The notes under the pieces: model-generated | Databases searched by the model: none | What the model was told of the DNA's origin: nothing | The model's input: only the letters and a program-made list of their open reading frames with translations | Program-made: the position numbers and the translations under genes | In this document: positions 1-5,474 of the stretch, in pieces | Layout: every line of letters starts with the position of its first letter | How positions within the stretch are numbered: position 1 is the first letter of the stretch | Source: an uncultured Rhodospirillaceae bacterium | Lineage (GTDB): Bacteria; Pseudomonadota; Alphaproteobacteria; Rhodospirillales; UBA2165 | DNA: 5,521 nucleotides | NCBI GenBank assembly: GCA_913054205.1 | Contig: CAJXJM010000194.1 | Coordinates: 1 to 5,521, forward strand | Direction: 5' to 3'

Positions 1-1617
1 ATTAATCGCCTCAATCCGATTTCCTATTGCGAAACCATTCACGGCACCAACCCTTGCGGTGAGCAACCGCTGCCGCCTTATGGTGCGTGTCTTTTAGGCT
101 CGGTCAATCTTCCGCGTTTTGTTGCAGACCCCTTTACCGATCAGGCCTCGCTCAATCTACCGGAGCTGGAAAAAATCGTCAAAACTGCCATTCGGATGAT
201 GGACAACACCATTGATATTTCGCGCTTTCCCTTGCCCGAGCAAGAGCAAGAAGCCAAAGCCAAACGCCGTATTGGATTAGGCATCACAGGACTAGCTGAC
301 GCCTTGATCATGTGCAATGCCCGCTATGGCTCGGCGGATGCCGTCCGTTTGACAGAGACTTGGCTTAAAACCATTCAACGCGCTTCCTATTTCGCGTCAA
401 CGGAGCTCGCAAAAGAAAAAGGTGTGTTCCCACTTTTTGCCAAAGACGCTTATCTTGGCAGCGAAGCTCTCAAAAATATCGATGAGGATGTTCGAGCTGC
501 CATCGCGGAACACGGCATGCGTAATGCGCTGCTGACCTCTGTTGCGCCGACCGGCACGATTTCACTCTTTGCCGATAACGTTTCGTCCGGCCTCGAGCCG
601 GTGTTTAGTTTCTCCTATACCCGCCATGTGCTGATGCCGGATGGCAACAGGCGCGATGAAGACGTCACCGATTATGCCTATCGATTGTTCCGACGTCTCA
701 ATGGCGAAGACATGCCGCTGCCAAGCGCCTTTGTTGACGCCCAGGGATTATCGCCAAAGGATCATTTGGTGATGCAAGCGACTGTTCAGAAATATATCGA
801 CAGCTCGATTTCAAAAACCATTAATTGTCCAGAAGATATTTCCTTCGACGAGTTTAAGGACATATATGTGCAGGCTTATGAACTTGGCTGCAAAGGCTGC
901 ACAACCTATCGGCCTAATGATGTCACCGGCGCGGTGCTTGAGACCAAAAAGAGCAAAGACAAGCGACAGGCTGCCAATGATCAAGCGGAACTTCCCCTTG
1001 AGTCACCTAAAAAGGCCACTGCTGGAGCCAATGCAAAGCCGAAGGATTTGGGGGATAGTGGTATTTTGCATTATCTCACTCAGCCACTCGACCGCCCCGA
1101 AGCGCTTGATGGCGCGACCTACAAAGTGCTATGGCCAGAAAGCGATCACGCTCTCTATATCACCATAAACGATATCATCCAGGATGGTCGTCGCCGACCA
1201 TTTGAGGTTTTCATTAATTCAAAGAATACCGAACATTTTGCGTGGTCCGTCGCCCTCATGCGGATGATTTCTGCCGTTTTTCGGCGCGGTGGAGACGTTT
1301 CCTTTGTTGTTGATGAACTCAAAGCCGTGTTTGATCCAAGAGGCGGCCAATGGATGAAAGGGCGTTATGTTCCATCTCTTTTGGCGGCCATCGGCGAGGT
1401 CCTGGAAGAGCACATGATTACCATCGGCTTTATCAAGGTGCCGGGATCGTTAGAGGAAGACGAAGCCCTTTCAAAACCTCAAGTGGTCAATTTGCAGGAA
1501 GGCCAAGAACCTCCTGACAATCGGTTTCGCCAATGTCCAAAATGTGGTCAGGCCAGCCTTATTCGTCAGGAAGGCTGTGACACCTGTACGAGTTGCGCTT
1601 ATTCCAAATGTGGATAG
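1..1617 (+). CDS. nrdJ: Adenosylcobalamin-dependent (class II) ribonucleotide reductase, C-terminal part (5' end outside window)
   Basis: This enzyme reduces ribonucleotides to deoxyribonucleotides in the cytoplasm, using adenosylcobalamin to make an active-site thiyl radical. The reading frame is open from base 1, giving 538 visible residues; the N-terminal part lies upstream. Residues 17-22 read NPCGEQ, the N-x-C-x-E catalytic loop: Cys19 is the expected thiyl-radical cysteine with Asn17 and Glu21 as partners, and Cys30 (in PPYGACLLGS) matches one of the redox-active pair. PTGTIS at about 183-188 is the substrate phosphate-binding type loop. A Lys/Ala-rich linker (about 315-350) leads to a TSCPD domain (about 372-475; ITINDIIQDGRRRPFEVFIN and FDPRGGQW are typical). 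The tail carries Cys512, 515, 526, 529, 532 and 537 and ends CAYSKCG; it probably re-reduces the active site and may bind metal. The only internal ATGs lie after the catalytic loop, so none is the true start. The stop is TAG at 1615-1617. Identification is very secure; the symbol follows the class II family. Confidence 0.97.
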   Translation: MNRLNPISYCETIHGTNPCGEQPLPPYGACLLGSVNLPRFVADPFTDQASLNLPELEKIVKTAIRMMDNTIDISRFPLPEQEQEAKAKRRIGLGITGLADALIMCNARYGSADAVRLTETWLKTIQRASYFASTELAKEKGVFPLFAKDAYLGSEALKNIDEDVRAAIAEHGMRNALLTSVAPTGTISLFADNVSSGLEPVFSFSYTRHVLMPDGNRRDEDVTDYAYRLFRRLNGEDMPLPSAFVDAQGLSPKDHLVMQATVQKYIDSSISKTINCPEDISFDEFKDIYVQAYELGCKGCTTYRPNDVTGAVLETKKSKDKRQAANDQAELPLESPKKATAGANAKPKDLGDSGILHYLTQPLDRPEALDGATYKVLWPESDHALYITINDIIQDGRRRPFEVFINSKNTEHFAWSVALMRMISAVFRRGGDVSFVVDELKAVFDPRGGQWMKGRYVPSLLAAIGEVLEEHMITIGFIKVPGSLEEDEALSKPQVVNLQEGQEPPDNRFRQCPKCGQASLIRQEGCDTCTSCAYSKCG

Positions 1618-1626
1618 CTTATTGTA

Positions 1627-1661
1627 AAAAAAATGCCGTCCATTTCAGACAGCATTTTTTT
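1627..1661. terminator. Bidirectional intrinsic terminator between nrdJ and the convergent gene
   Basis: Two 14-base arms, 1627-1640 and 1648-1661, are inverted copies with one mismatch (1637 against 1651) around a 7-base loop. The outer part of each arm is A7/T7, so either transcript ends its hairpin with a run of U. Read rightward the odd pair is C-A; read leftward it becomes a U-G wobble, so the hairpin is slightly better for the minus-strand gene. The stem begins 10 bases after the nrdJ stop and ends 23 bases from the stop of the convergent gene, where a shared terminator is expected. Confidence 0.85.
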
Positions 1662-1683
1662 GAACTGAATTTAGAGCCTTAAA

Positions 1684-1989
1684 CTAATCTTTTCTTTCCG
1701 GAACCGGATCGCCTTTTAAAAGATTATCAACGATGAATTGAGCTTTCTGGCTACCGCCTTCTTGCCCCGTGCTTTTTTCGGTTGCGGCAACAATCCATGC
1801 TTTAACCGCTTCAGCATCTATTTCTGTCTTTTTCAACATCTCAATCAAAACCGCTTCGATTGCAATAACATGGGCGGCAAAATCGTCTAGTTGATCATAA
1901 TGACCATCAACGCCATCTTTGATAGCAATAAGATCGGTTTTTAACTGCTTTATACTTGTCTCAACTACTTTAATTTCGTCAAAGAACAT
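1684..1989 (-). CDS. Hypothetical 101-residue helical protein
   Basis: I do not recognise this protein. It begins MFFDEIKVVETSIKQ and ends DPVPERKD, has no signal peptide, no membrane segment and no cysteine, and is rich in Asp, Glu, Lys, Ile and Ala. Residues 1-36 and 37-75 look like two amphipathic helices with heptad-like hydrophobic spacing, so a helical hairpin or short coiled coil is plausible. A Gly/Ser/Gln-rich stretch (about 73-80) leads to another probable helix (82-91) and a charged tail. The start is well supported: AGGA (minus strand, 2000-1997) lies 7 bases before the ATG at 1989-1987. It is convergent with nrdJ and divergent from the next gene, so it is probably transcribed alone. 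The ribosome binding site, the abutting terminator and the lack of any better reading frame in this interval make a real gene likely. Function unknown. Confidence 0.72.
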   Translation of the reverse strand: MFFDEIKVVETSIKQLKTDLIAIKDGVDGHYDQLDDFAAHVIAIEAVLIEMLKKTEIDAEAVKAWIVAATEKSTGQEGGSQKAQFIVDNLLKGDPVPERKD

Positions 1990-1996
1990 TTAGTCA

Positions 1997-2000
1997 TCCT
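1997..2000 (-). promoter_or_regulatory. Ribosome binding site of the minus-strand hypothetical gene
   Basis: Read on the minus strand the site is AGGA, 7 bases before the ATG. It is the main sequence support for the chosen start of the unrecognised 101-residue gene. Confidence 0.65.
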
Positions 2001-2095
2001 GAATTGAATTTCTTTTTTCGACCATACACTGCCATCCAACCAAAGTCATTGCCCTATCTTCGTATCAATTGAGACGAACCATGCCAATCTTTCTT

Positions 2096-2107
2096 AAGCA
2101 TATGCTT
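2096..2107. repeat. 12-bp perfect palindrome
   Basis: AAGCATATGCTT is its own reverse complement. It lies about 107 bases upstream of the minus-strand start codon, within the range of a regulator site, but no regulator family is suggested by the sequence. A 12-base palindrome in AT-rich DNA can also arise by chance. Confidence 0.35.
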
Positions 2108-2240
2108 GATCTTTGATATATGATTGTGTCACGCAAATTGCGCGCTATTTTTTTGTTTTATCCTCATTTTTTAGCGTCGTTGGACTCTTGTATCTGTGAA
2201 TAGTTAATATTCAGCAAAAATACTTGATATTTTGGTCAAC

Positions 2241-2250
2241 TTTCGCGAAA
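2241..2250. repeat. 10-bp perfect palindrome next to a possible promoter
   Basis: TTTCGCGAAA is self-complementary and lies 16 bases before a candidate -10 hexamer (CATAAT, 2267-2272), roughly where the -35 would be. It could be an operator for the three-gene group starting at 2352. The GC-rich core stands out from the AT-rich surroundings. No regulator can be named. Confidence 0.3.
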
Positions 2251-2351
2251 TTCTCGTTCGGATAAACATAATTGGACTATCGTTTTAAAATGACCGACTA
2301 ATCTGCTACTAATCTTCCAAGACAGTACTTCGAATAGAGAGTTTTTTAGGT

Positions 2352-2792
2352 ATGGGCTTATTTGGATCAAAGAAAACCAAAAATCCAAAAATCACTAAAT
2401 CGATAGACCCAAAATGGGCCAAGTCGCCAAAGGGGTCTTTTAATCAGCTTCTTCGGTTCGACCCGGAAGACGCAAATATAAGAGGCGTCGGTGGTGTGTA
2501 TATCGCTTGGCATGGCGGCGTTAAACCAGCTTGGGTATATGCCGGCGAAACTCCTGATTTGGCCAGATCTATCGGTGAAATGATTGATAATGATGATATC
2601 ACTCAATACGAGATTAATGGTCGGCTATATGTAAGTTGGTCTCCAGTTATGGAAGAATACCGACGGGGAGTTGTGCTGTTTTTGACGAAAACGCTCAAAC
2701 CATTGATCGAGAACGCACGCGCGCCGAAAGAAGAAACCGATACGACTTACTTAATACCTGTACTGTTGCCCGGCGTGACGCCAAAAGAATAA
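2352..2792 (+). CDS. Small GIY-YIG-like protein of unknown function
   Basis: This 146-residue soluble protein starts MGLFGSKK followed by a basic N-terminus (residues 7-27). Its core resembles the start of the GIY-YIG fold: GVY at 48-50, then after 11 residues VYAG at 62-65, followed by ETPDLARSI. In GIY-YIG nucleases a catalytic arginine sits about 8 residues after the YIG glycine; here that position is Ser73 and the nearest arginine, Arg72, is one residue early. I therefore infer a GIY-YIG-like fold that may lack nuclease activity. A second conserved-looking block is RLYVSWSPVMEEYRRGVV (91-108), followed by LTKTLKPLIENARAP (111-125). There is no signal peptide or membrane span. The upstream AGG (2348-2350) is too close to the ATG to act; GAGAG at 2337-2341, 10 bases before it, is the likelier ribosome site. 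It stands 21 bases before the HIG1 gene, probably in one operon. The fold assignment is tentative; the gene itself is well supported. Confidence 0.75.
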   Translation: MGLFGSKKTKNPKITKSIDPKWAKSPKGSFNQLLRFDPEDANIRGVGGVYIAWHGGVKPAWVYAGETPDLARSIGEMIDNDDITQYEINGRLYVSWSPVMEEYRRGVVLFLTKTLKPLIENARAPKEETDTTYLIPVLLPGVTPKE

Positions 2793-2813
2793 ACATTTTG
2801 AATGTTGTGAGAT

Positions 2814-3029
2814 ATGAGTGCCTTTTTAAGCATTGTGCCAATGCTGCTCCTCATCGCGGTTATTGCGACTGCGATCGTCCTGTTTGCCGGTATTATCAGT
2901 ATGGCGAGCGATAAGAAGTTTTCGCCGGCTTTCCGAAATAAAATGATGCGGTTACGCGTAGCCCTTCAAGGTGTGGTTGTCATATTATTTTTGATTATGG
3001 TATTTTCCTCAGCCCTTACAGCCAATTAG
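2814..3029 (+). CDS. HIG1-domain (twin transmembrane) small membrane protein
   Basis: This 71-residue protein has two hydrophobic helices, about residues 5-29 and 48-68, joined by a short basic loop (DKKFSPAFRNK). The loop and start of helix 2 read NKMMRLRVALQG (42-53), matching the N-(K/R)-L-M-R-x-R-V-x-x-Q pattern of the hypoxia-induced-gene-1 (HIG_1_N) family, common in alphaproteobacteria. Mitochondrial relatives associate with cytochrome c oxidase and respiratory supercomplexes; the role of short bacterial copies is largely unassigned, so an inner-membrane respiratory role is only an inference. It starts 21 bases after the preceding gene and ends 17 bases before the adenosyltransferase, suggesting co-transcription. 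The ribosome binding site is weak (GTGAG just before the ATG). An overlapping open frame at 2636-2914 is rejected because this frame has a coherent membrane protein. Confidence 0.82.
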   Translation: MSAFLSIVPMLLLIAVIATAIVLFAGIISMASDKKFSPAFRNKMMRLRVALQGVVVILFLIMVFSSALTAN

Positions 3030-3046
3030 ACAACAAGAATAAATAT

Positions 3047-3610
3047 ATGGTCAGACTGGATAAAATCTACACAAAAGGCGGTGATGCAGGCGAAACCTCG
3101 CTGAGCAATGGTAGCCGAGTCGCCAAACATGATCTACGCGTCGAAGCCTATGGCACCGTCGACGAAGCCAATGCTCAAATTGGCGCGGCGCGGTTGCATA
3201 CTGAGGGCGAGGCGGACGCCATGCTTTCGCGTATTCAAAATGATTTATTTGATTTAGGCGCTGACCTTGCGCGGCCGTTTTCGACGGGCGGGACCGACAA
3301 GGATCTACGCATTGTTCAAAATCAAATTGTTCGTCTTGAGCAGGAAATTGATCAGCTAAATGAGGCTTTGGCACCGCTGACATCTTTTGTGCTGCCAGGC
3401 GGCAGCGAAAGTGCGGCACATCTTCATATCACGAGGACAGTTGCGCGGCGCGCCGAACGGCGTGCAACAGCGCTGAGTGAGCAAAGTGAAATAAACCCTC
3501 TGGCTGTAATATATTTAAACCGTTTGTCCGATCATTTATTTGTTCTTGCCCGCCACCTTAACAACGACGGCGCGGAAGATGTACTCTGGGAACCCGGCAA
3601 AAATCATTAG
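3047..3610 (+). CDS. PduO-type ATP:cob(I)alamin adenosyltransferase
   Basis: This 187-residue cytoplasmic enzyme transfers the 5'-deoxyadenosyl group of ATP to cob(I)alamin, making adenosylcobalamin. The family is unmistakable: KIYTKGGDAGETSL (6-19) forms the N-terminal ATP-binding loop, AYGTVDEANAQIG (34-46) carries Asp39, FVLPGG (114-119) carries Phe114, and ITRTVARRAERRA (128-140) carries Arg130, Arg134 and Glu137. NPLAVIYLNRLSDHLFVLAR (150-169) is the C-terminal helix signature. By motif, Asp39, Phe114 and Arg130 correspond to the salt-bridge Asp, the corrinoid-contacting Phe and the catalytic Arg of Lactobacillus reuteri PduO (35, 112 and 128). Length is typical of a stand-alone enzyme. 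The start fits the family's N-terminus; the ribosome site is weak (AAGAA, 7 bases upstream). It may supply cofactor to NrdJ upstream and to enzymes such as methylmalonyl-CoA mutase elsewhere. Gene naming varies (pduO, cobA2, mmaB), so no symbol is given. Confidence 0.95.
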   Translation: MVRLDKIYTKGGDAGETSLSNGSRVAKHDLRVEAYGTVDEANAQIGAARLHTEGEADAMLSRIQNDLFDLGADLARPFSTGGTDKDLRIVQNQIVRLEQEIDQLNEALAPLTSFVLPGGSESAAHLHITRTVARRAERRATALSEQSEINPLAVIYLNRLSDHLFVLARHLNNDGAEDVLWEPGKNH

Positions 3611-3651
3611 CAAAAAGGGCGACTCGGTTTGACATAGACACGCCAGTATGA

Positions 3652-3680
3652 TTGACAGACGACGAGCTAATTCATATGTT
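3652..3680 (+). promoter_or_regulatory. Sigma-70-type promoter for etfB-etfA
   Basis: A perfect -35 hexamer TTGACA (3652-3657) is followed after exactly 17 bases by TATGTT (3675-3680), 4 of 6 matches to the consensus -10. Transcription would begin near 3687, about 59 bases before the etfB start. Another TTGACA at 3629-3634 lies upstream, but the TATGAT after it is only 12 bases away. The promoter implies that etfBA can be transcribed independently of the adenosyltransferase gene. Confidence 0.6.
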
Positions 3681-3687
3681 TCGGCTC

Positions 3688-3711
3688 AAATCGGAATTCA
3701 AATACCGATTT
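3688..3711. repeat. Inverted repeat at the predicted etfB transcription start
   Basis: AAATCGG (3688-3694) and CCGATTT (3705-3711) are exact inverted copies separated by 10 bases. They begin almost exactly where transcription from the upstream promoter should start. Three readings are possible: an operator overlapping the start site, a hairpin at the 5' end of the etfB mRNA, or a weak terminator for the adenosyltransferase gene since ATTTTATT follows. Position favours an operator or leader hairpin; the short U run argues against a strong terminator. Confidence 0.5.
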
Positions 3712-3735
3712 ATTTTATTCGATGATTAATACCAT

Positions 3736-3739
3736 AGGA
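3736..3739 (+). promoter_or_regulatory. Ribosome binding site that sets the etfB start
   Basis: AGGA lies 6 bases before the ATG at 3746. An in-frame ATG at 3722 has no such site and would add eight residues (MINTIGNL) that do not fit the EtfB N-terminus. Confidence 0.75.
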
Positions 3740-3745
3740 AATCTT

Positions 3746-4495
3746 ATGAAAGTCCTTGTCGCGATCAAACGCGTAATTGATTACAACGTTAAAATCCGAG
3801 TCAAATCTGATCAAACCGGCGTCGAAACCACCAATGTCAAAATGTCGATGAATCCCTTCGACGAGATCGCAGTTGAAGAAGGAATTCGGCTCCGTGAAAG
3901 CGGCAGCGCTGAAGAACTCATCGCTATTTCAATCGGCCCAAAACATGCTCAGGAAACGATCCGTACGGCTTTGGCGATGGGTGCGGATAGAGGCATCCAT
4001 GTTGAAACCGACGATGAGATCGAACCTCTCGCGGTGGCAAAAATTTTAAAGGCCGTTGTTGAAACGGAAAATCCTGATTTGGTTATTCTCGGCAAACAGG
4101 CGATTGACGACGATAGCAATCAAACGGGTCAAATGCTGGCAGCTTTAATGGGCTGGCCGCAAGGCACCTTTGCGTCAGAGCTTGGCATCAGTGATGGCAA
4201 AGCCAATGTCACTCGCGAGATCGACGGCGGACTTGAAACCATTCAAATAAATCTGCCGGCTGTGGTAACCACCGATTTACGCCTCAACACGCCGCGCTAT
4301 GCCTCGCTACCAAACATTATGAAAGCCAAGAAAAAGACAATTGACGAAACATCTCCTGGTGATCTCGGCGTTGATACGTCAGCTCGATTGACGACGTTGA
4401 AGGTAACGGAGCCATCATCGCGCGAAGTCGGCGTGATTGTCGAAGACGTCGCCCAATTGGTCGACAAACTTAGAAATGAAGCCAAGGTTATATAG
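3746..4495 (+). CDS. etfB: Electron transfer flavoprotein beta subunit
   Basis: EtfB pairs with EtfA to form the cytoplasmic flavoprotein that accepts electrons from acyl-CoA and related dehydrogenases and delivers them to ETF:quinone oxidoreductase. The 249-residue product has the usual length and start ([17 protein letters not shown]). Visible signatures are [10 protein letters not shown] (36-45), the AMP-binding region ending [16 protein letters not shown] (116-131), and [20 protein letters not shown] (169-188). The last segment runs into PNIMKAKKK, the recognition loop that docks on partner dehydrogenases; Leu188 corresponds by motif to the anchor leucine of human ETF-beta (Leu195). These features mark a group I, beta-oxidation type ETF rather than a FixB/FixA bifurcating type. 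ATG 3746 is chosen over the in-frame ATG at 3722 because of the AGGA 6 bases upstream and the family N-terminus. Twelve bases separate it from etfA, so the two are co-transcribed. Confidence 0.97.
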   Translation: MKVLVAIKRVIDYNVKIRVKSDQTGVETTNVKMSMNPFDEIAVEEGIRLRESGSAEELIAISIGPKHAQETIRTALAMGADRGIHVETDDEIEPLAVAKILKAVVETENPDLVILGKQAIDDDSNQTGQMLAALMGWPQGTFASELGISDGKANVTREIDGGLETIQINLPAVVTTDLRLNTPRYASLPNIMKAKKKTIDETSPGDLGVDTSARLTTLKVTEPSSREVGVIVEDVAQLVDKLRNEAKVI

Positions 4496-4501
4496 GGAGG
4501 A
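4495..4501 (+). promoter_or_regulatory. Strong ribosome binding site of etfA overlapping the etfB stop
   Basis: GGGAGGA begins on the last base of the etfB stop codon (TAG, 4493-4495) and lies 6 bases before the etfA ATG. This near-perfect site at the gene junction should favour translational coupling and balanced synthesis of the two subunits. It is markedly stronger than the sites before the three genes upstream. Confidence 0.8.
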
Positions 4502-4507
4502 CGCGAT

Positions 4508-5440
4508 ATGACTGTTTTGATTATAGCTGAGCACGATAATGCGGCTCTCAAGGGGGCGACATTTAACACATTAACCGCCGCCGCTGAACTAGGGCCTGTT
4601 ACGATCCTGGTCGCCGGTAGCGATTGCGCCTCAGTCGCCGATGAAGCCGCTAAATTATCCGGCGCAGCAAAAGTTTTGCTTGTGGATGATCCACAATATG
4701 CCAATCCGTTGGCCGAAGTGTTTGCCCCACTGGTGGTCGGCATTGCCGGCGATTATGGCCATATCCTGGCACCTGCGACGACTTTTGGTAAAAATTTAAT
4801 GCCGCGCGTAGCCGCCGTATTGGACGTGCAGCAAATTTCCGAGATCACGGCAATCAATGACCCTGATACTTTTGAACGCCCGGTATATGCCGGCAATGCG
4901 ATCGCAACGGTTCAATCAAGCGACGCGATAAAGATCATCACCGTGCGCGCAACCGCTTTTGAAGCGGCCGTGCCAGGTGACAGCGCCGTAGAAATCGAAA
5001 ATCTAAGCGCGAGCGAAAATCCGGGCCTCTCTGAATTTATCAGTGCCGAGCTTACAAAATCGGATCGTCCGGAATTGACCCAAGCGCAGATCATCATTTC
5101 CGGTGGCCGCGGCATGCAGGACGGCGAAAATTTTGCCATGCTTGAGAAAGTTGCTGATATATTAGGAGCTGCCGTCGGCGCTTCCAGGGCAGCGGTTGAT
5201 TCAGGATTTGTCTCCAACGACTATCAGGTGGGGCAAACTGGTAAAATCGTTGCACCAGACCTCTACATTGCGGTCGGCATTTCCGGTGCCATCCAACATT
5301 TGGCCGGCATGAAAGACAGTAAAGTGATTGTCGCGATCAATAAGGACGAAGAAGCGCCGATTTTCCAAGTGGCTGATTATGGTCTGGTGGCCGACCTCTT
5401 TAAGGCGATCCCGGAACTCGAAGCCGAACTCAACAAATAG
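4508..5440 (+). CDS. etfA: Electron transfer flavoprotein alpha subunit
   Basis: EtfA carries the FAD of the EtfAB heterodimer and passes electrons from acyl-CoA dehydrogenases to the membrane quinone pool through ETF:quinone oxidoreductase. The 310-residue product has the usual bacterial length. The N-terminal domain (about 1-185) starts [11 protein letters not shown] and contains [18 protein letters not shown] (86-103). The C-terminal FAD domain begins at about 193: ISGGRGM (197-203) with Arg201, [12 protein letters not shown] (224-235) with Ser226, [11 protein letters not shown] (240-250) with Thr244, and the ETF-alpha signature [16 protein letters not shown] (252-267) with His264. These residues contact FAD in characterised ETFs. 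All expected motifs are intact. The start is fixed by GGGAGGA 6 bases upstream. It forms an operon with etfB before it and probably the dehydrogenase 34 bases after it. Confidence 0.98.
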   Translation: MTVLIIAEHDNAALKGATFNTLTAAAELGPVTILVAGSDCASVADEAAKLSGAAKVLLVDDPQYANPLAEVFAPLVVGIAGDYGHILAPATTFGKNLMPRVAAVLDVQQISEITAINDPDTFERPVYAGNAIATVQSSDAIKIITVRATAFEAAVPGDSAVEIENLSASENPGLSEFISAELTKSDRPELTQAQIIISGGRGMQDGENFAMLEKVADILGAAVGASRAAVDSGFVSNDYQVGQTGKIVAPDLYIAVGISGAIQHLAGMKDSKVIVAINKDEEAPIFQVADYGLVADLFKAIPELEAELNK

Positions 5441-5474
5441 AAGTTAACATCAAATAGATAAACGGTAGAAAAAT

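Larger units (their letters stand above)
1990..2351. other. Gene-free divergent intergenic region, AT-rich
   Basis: These 362 bases separate two divergently transcribed genes and hold no coding frame I can support. They must contain both promoters, but neither is clear. For the rightward gene, CATAAT at 2267-2272 is a good -10 hexamer without a convincing -35. For the leftward gene, TTGGCA on the minus strand (about 2087-2082) is a fair -35 followed by only a poor -10 (TACGAA). Two perfect palindromes stand out, at 2096-2107 and 2241-2250. T-rich runs lie at 2010-2017 and 2148-2159. I see no tRNA, long repeat, transposase remnant or structured-RNA signature, though a small RNA cannot be excluded by eye. 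Confidence 0.6.

Noticed and set aside
866..1168. Open frame of 100 codons inside nrdJ
   Set aside because: It overlaps a strongly conserved reductase frame and its translation has no coherent domain; a shadow of nrdJ.
1219..1413. Minus-strand open frame of 64 codons
   Set aside because: It is antisense to the conserved TSCPD domain of NrdJ, with no recognisable product.
2132..2154. CGCAAATTGCG followed by a run of seven T, as a possible terminator
   Set aside because: The stem is only four pairs with a 3-base loop, and no plus-strand gene ends upstream that would need it.
2367..2606. Minus-strand open frame of 79 codons
   Set aside because: It is antisense to the GIY-YIG-like gene; the plus-strand frame has the more protein-like composition and fits the operon.
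2636..2914. Plus-strand open frame of 92 codons
   Set aside because: It overlaps the ends of two better genes in another frame and runs Cys- and Arg-rich without a fold.
3051..3419. Minus-strand open frame of 122 codons
   Set aside because: It is antisense to the adenosyltransferase motifs, with a low-complexity Arg/His/Gln composition typical of shadow frames.
3618..3644. GGCG/CGCC hairpin after the adenosyltransferase gene as a terminator
   Set aside because: The stem is four pairs with a 19-base loop and no U run.
3629..3652. TTGACA (3629) and TATGAT (3647) as a promoter pair
   Set aside because: The 12-base spacer is too short for a sigma-70 promoter; the TTGACA at 3652 has a correct 17-base spacer.
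4297..5217. Two minus-strand open frames (4297-4743 and 4912-5217)
   Set aside because: Both are antisense to etfB/etfA signature regions; their Ser/Ala/Thr-rich translations look like complements of coding sequence.
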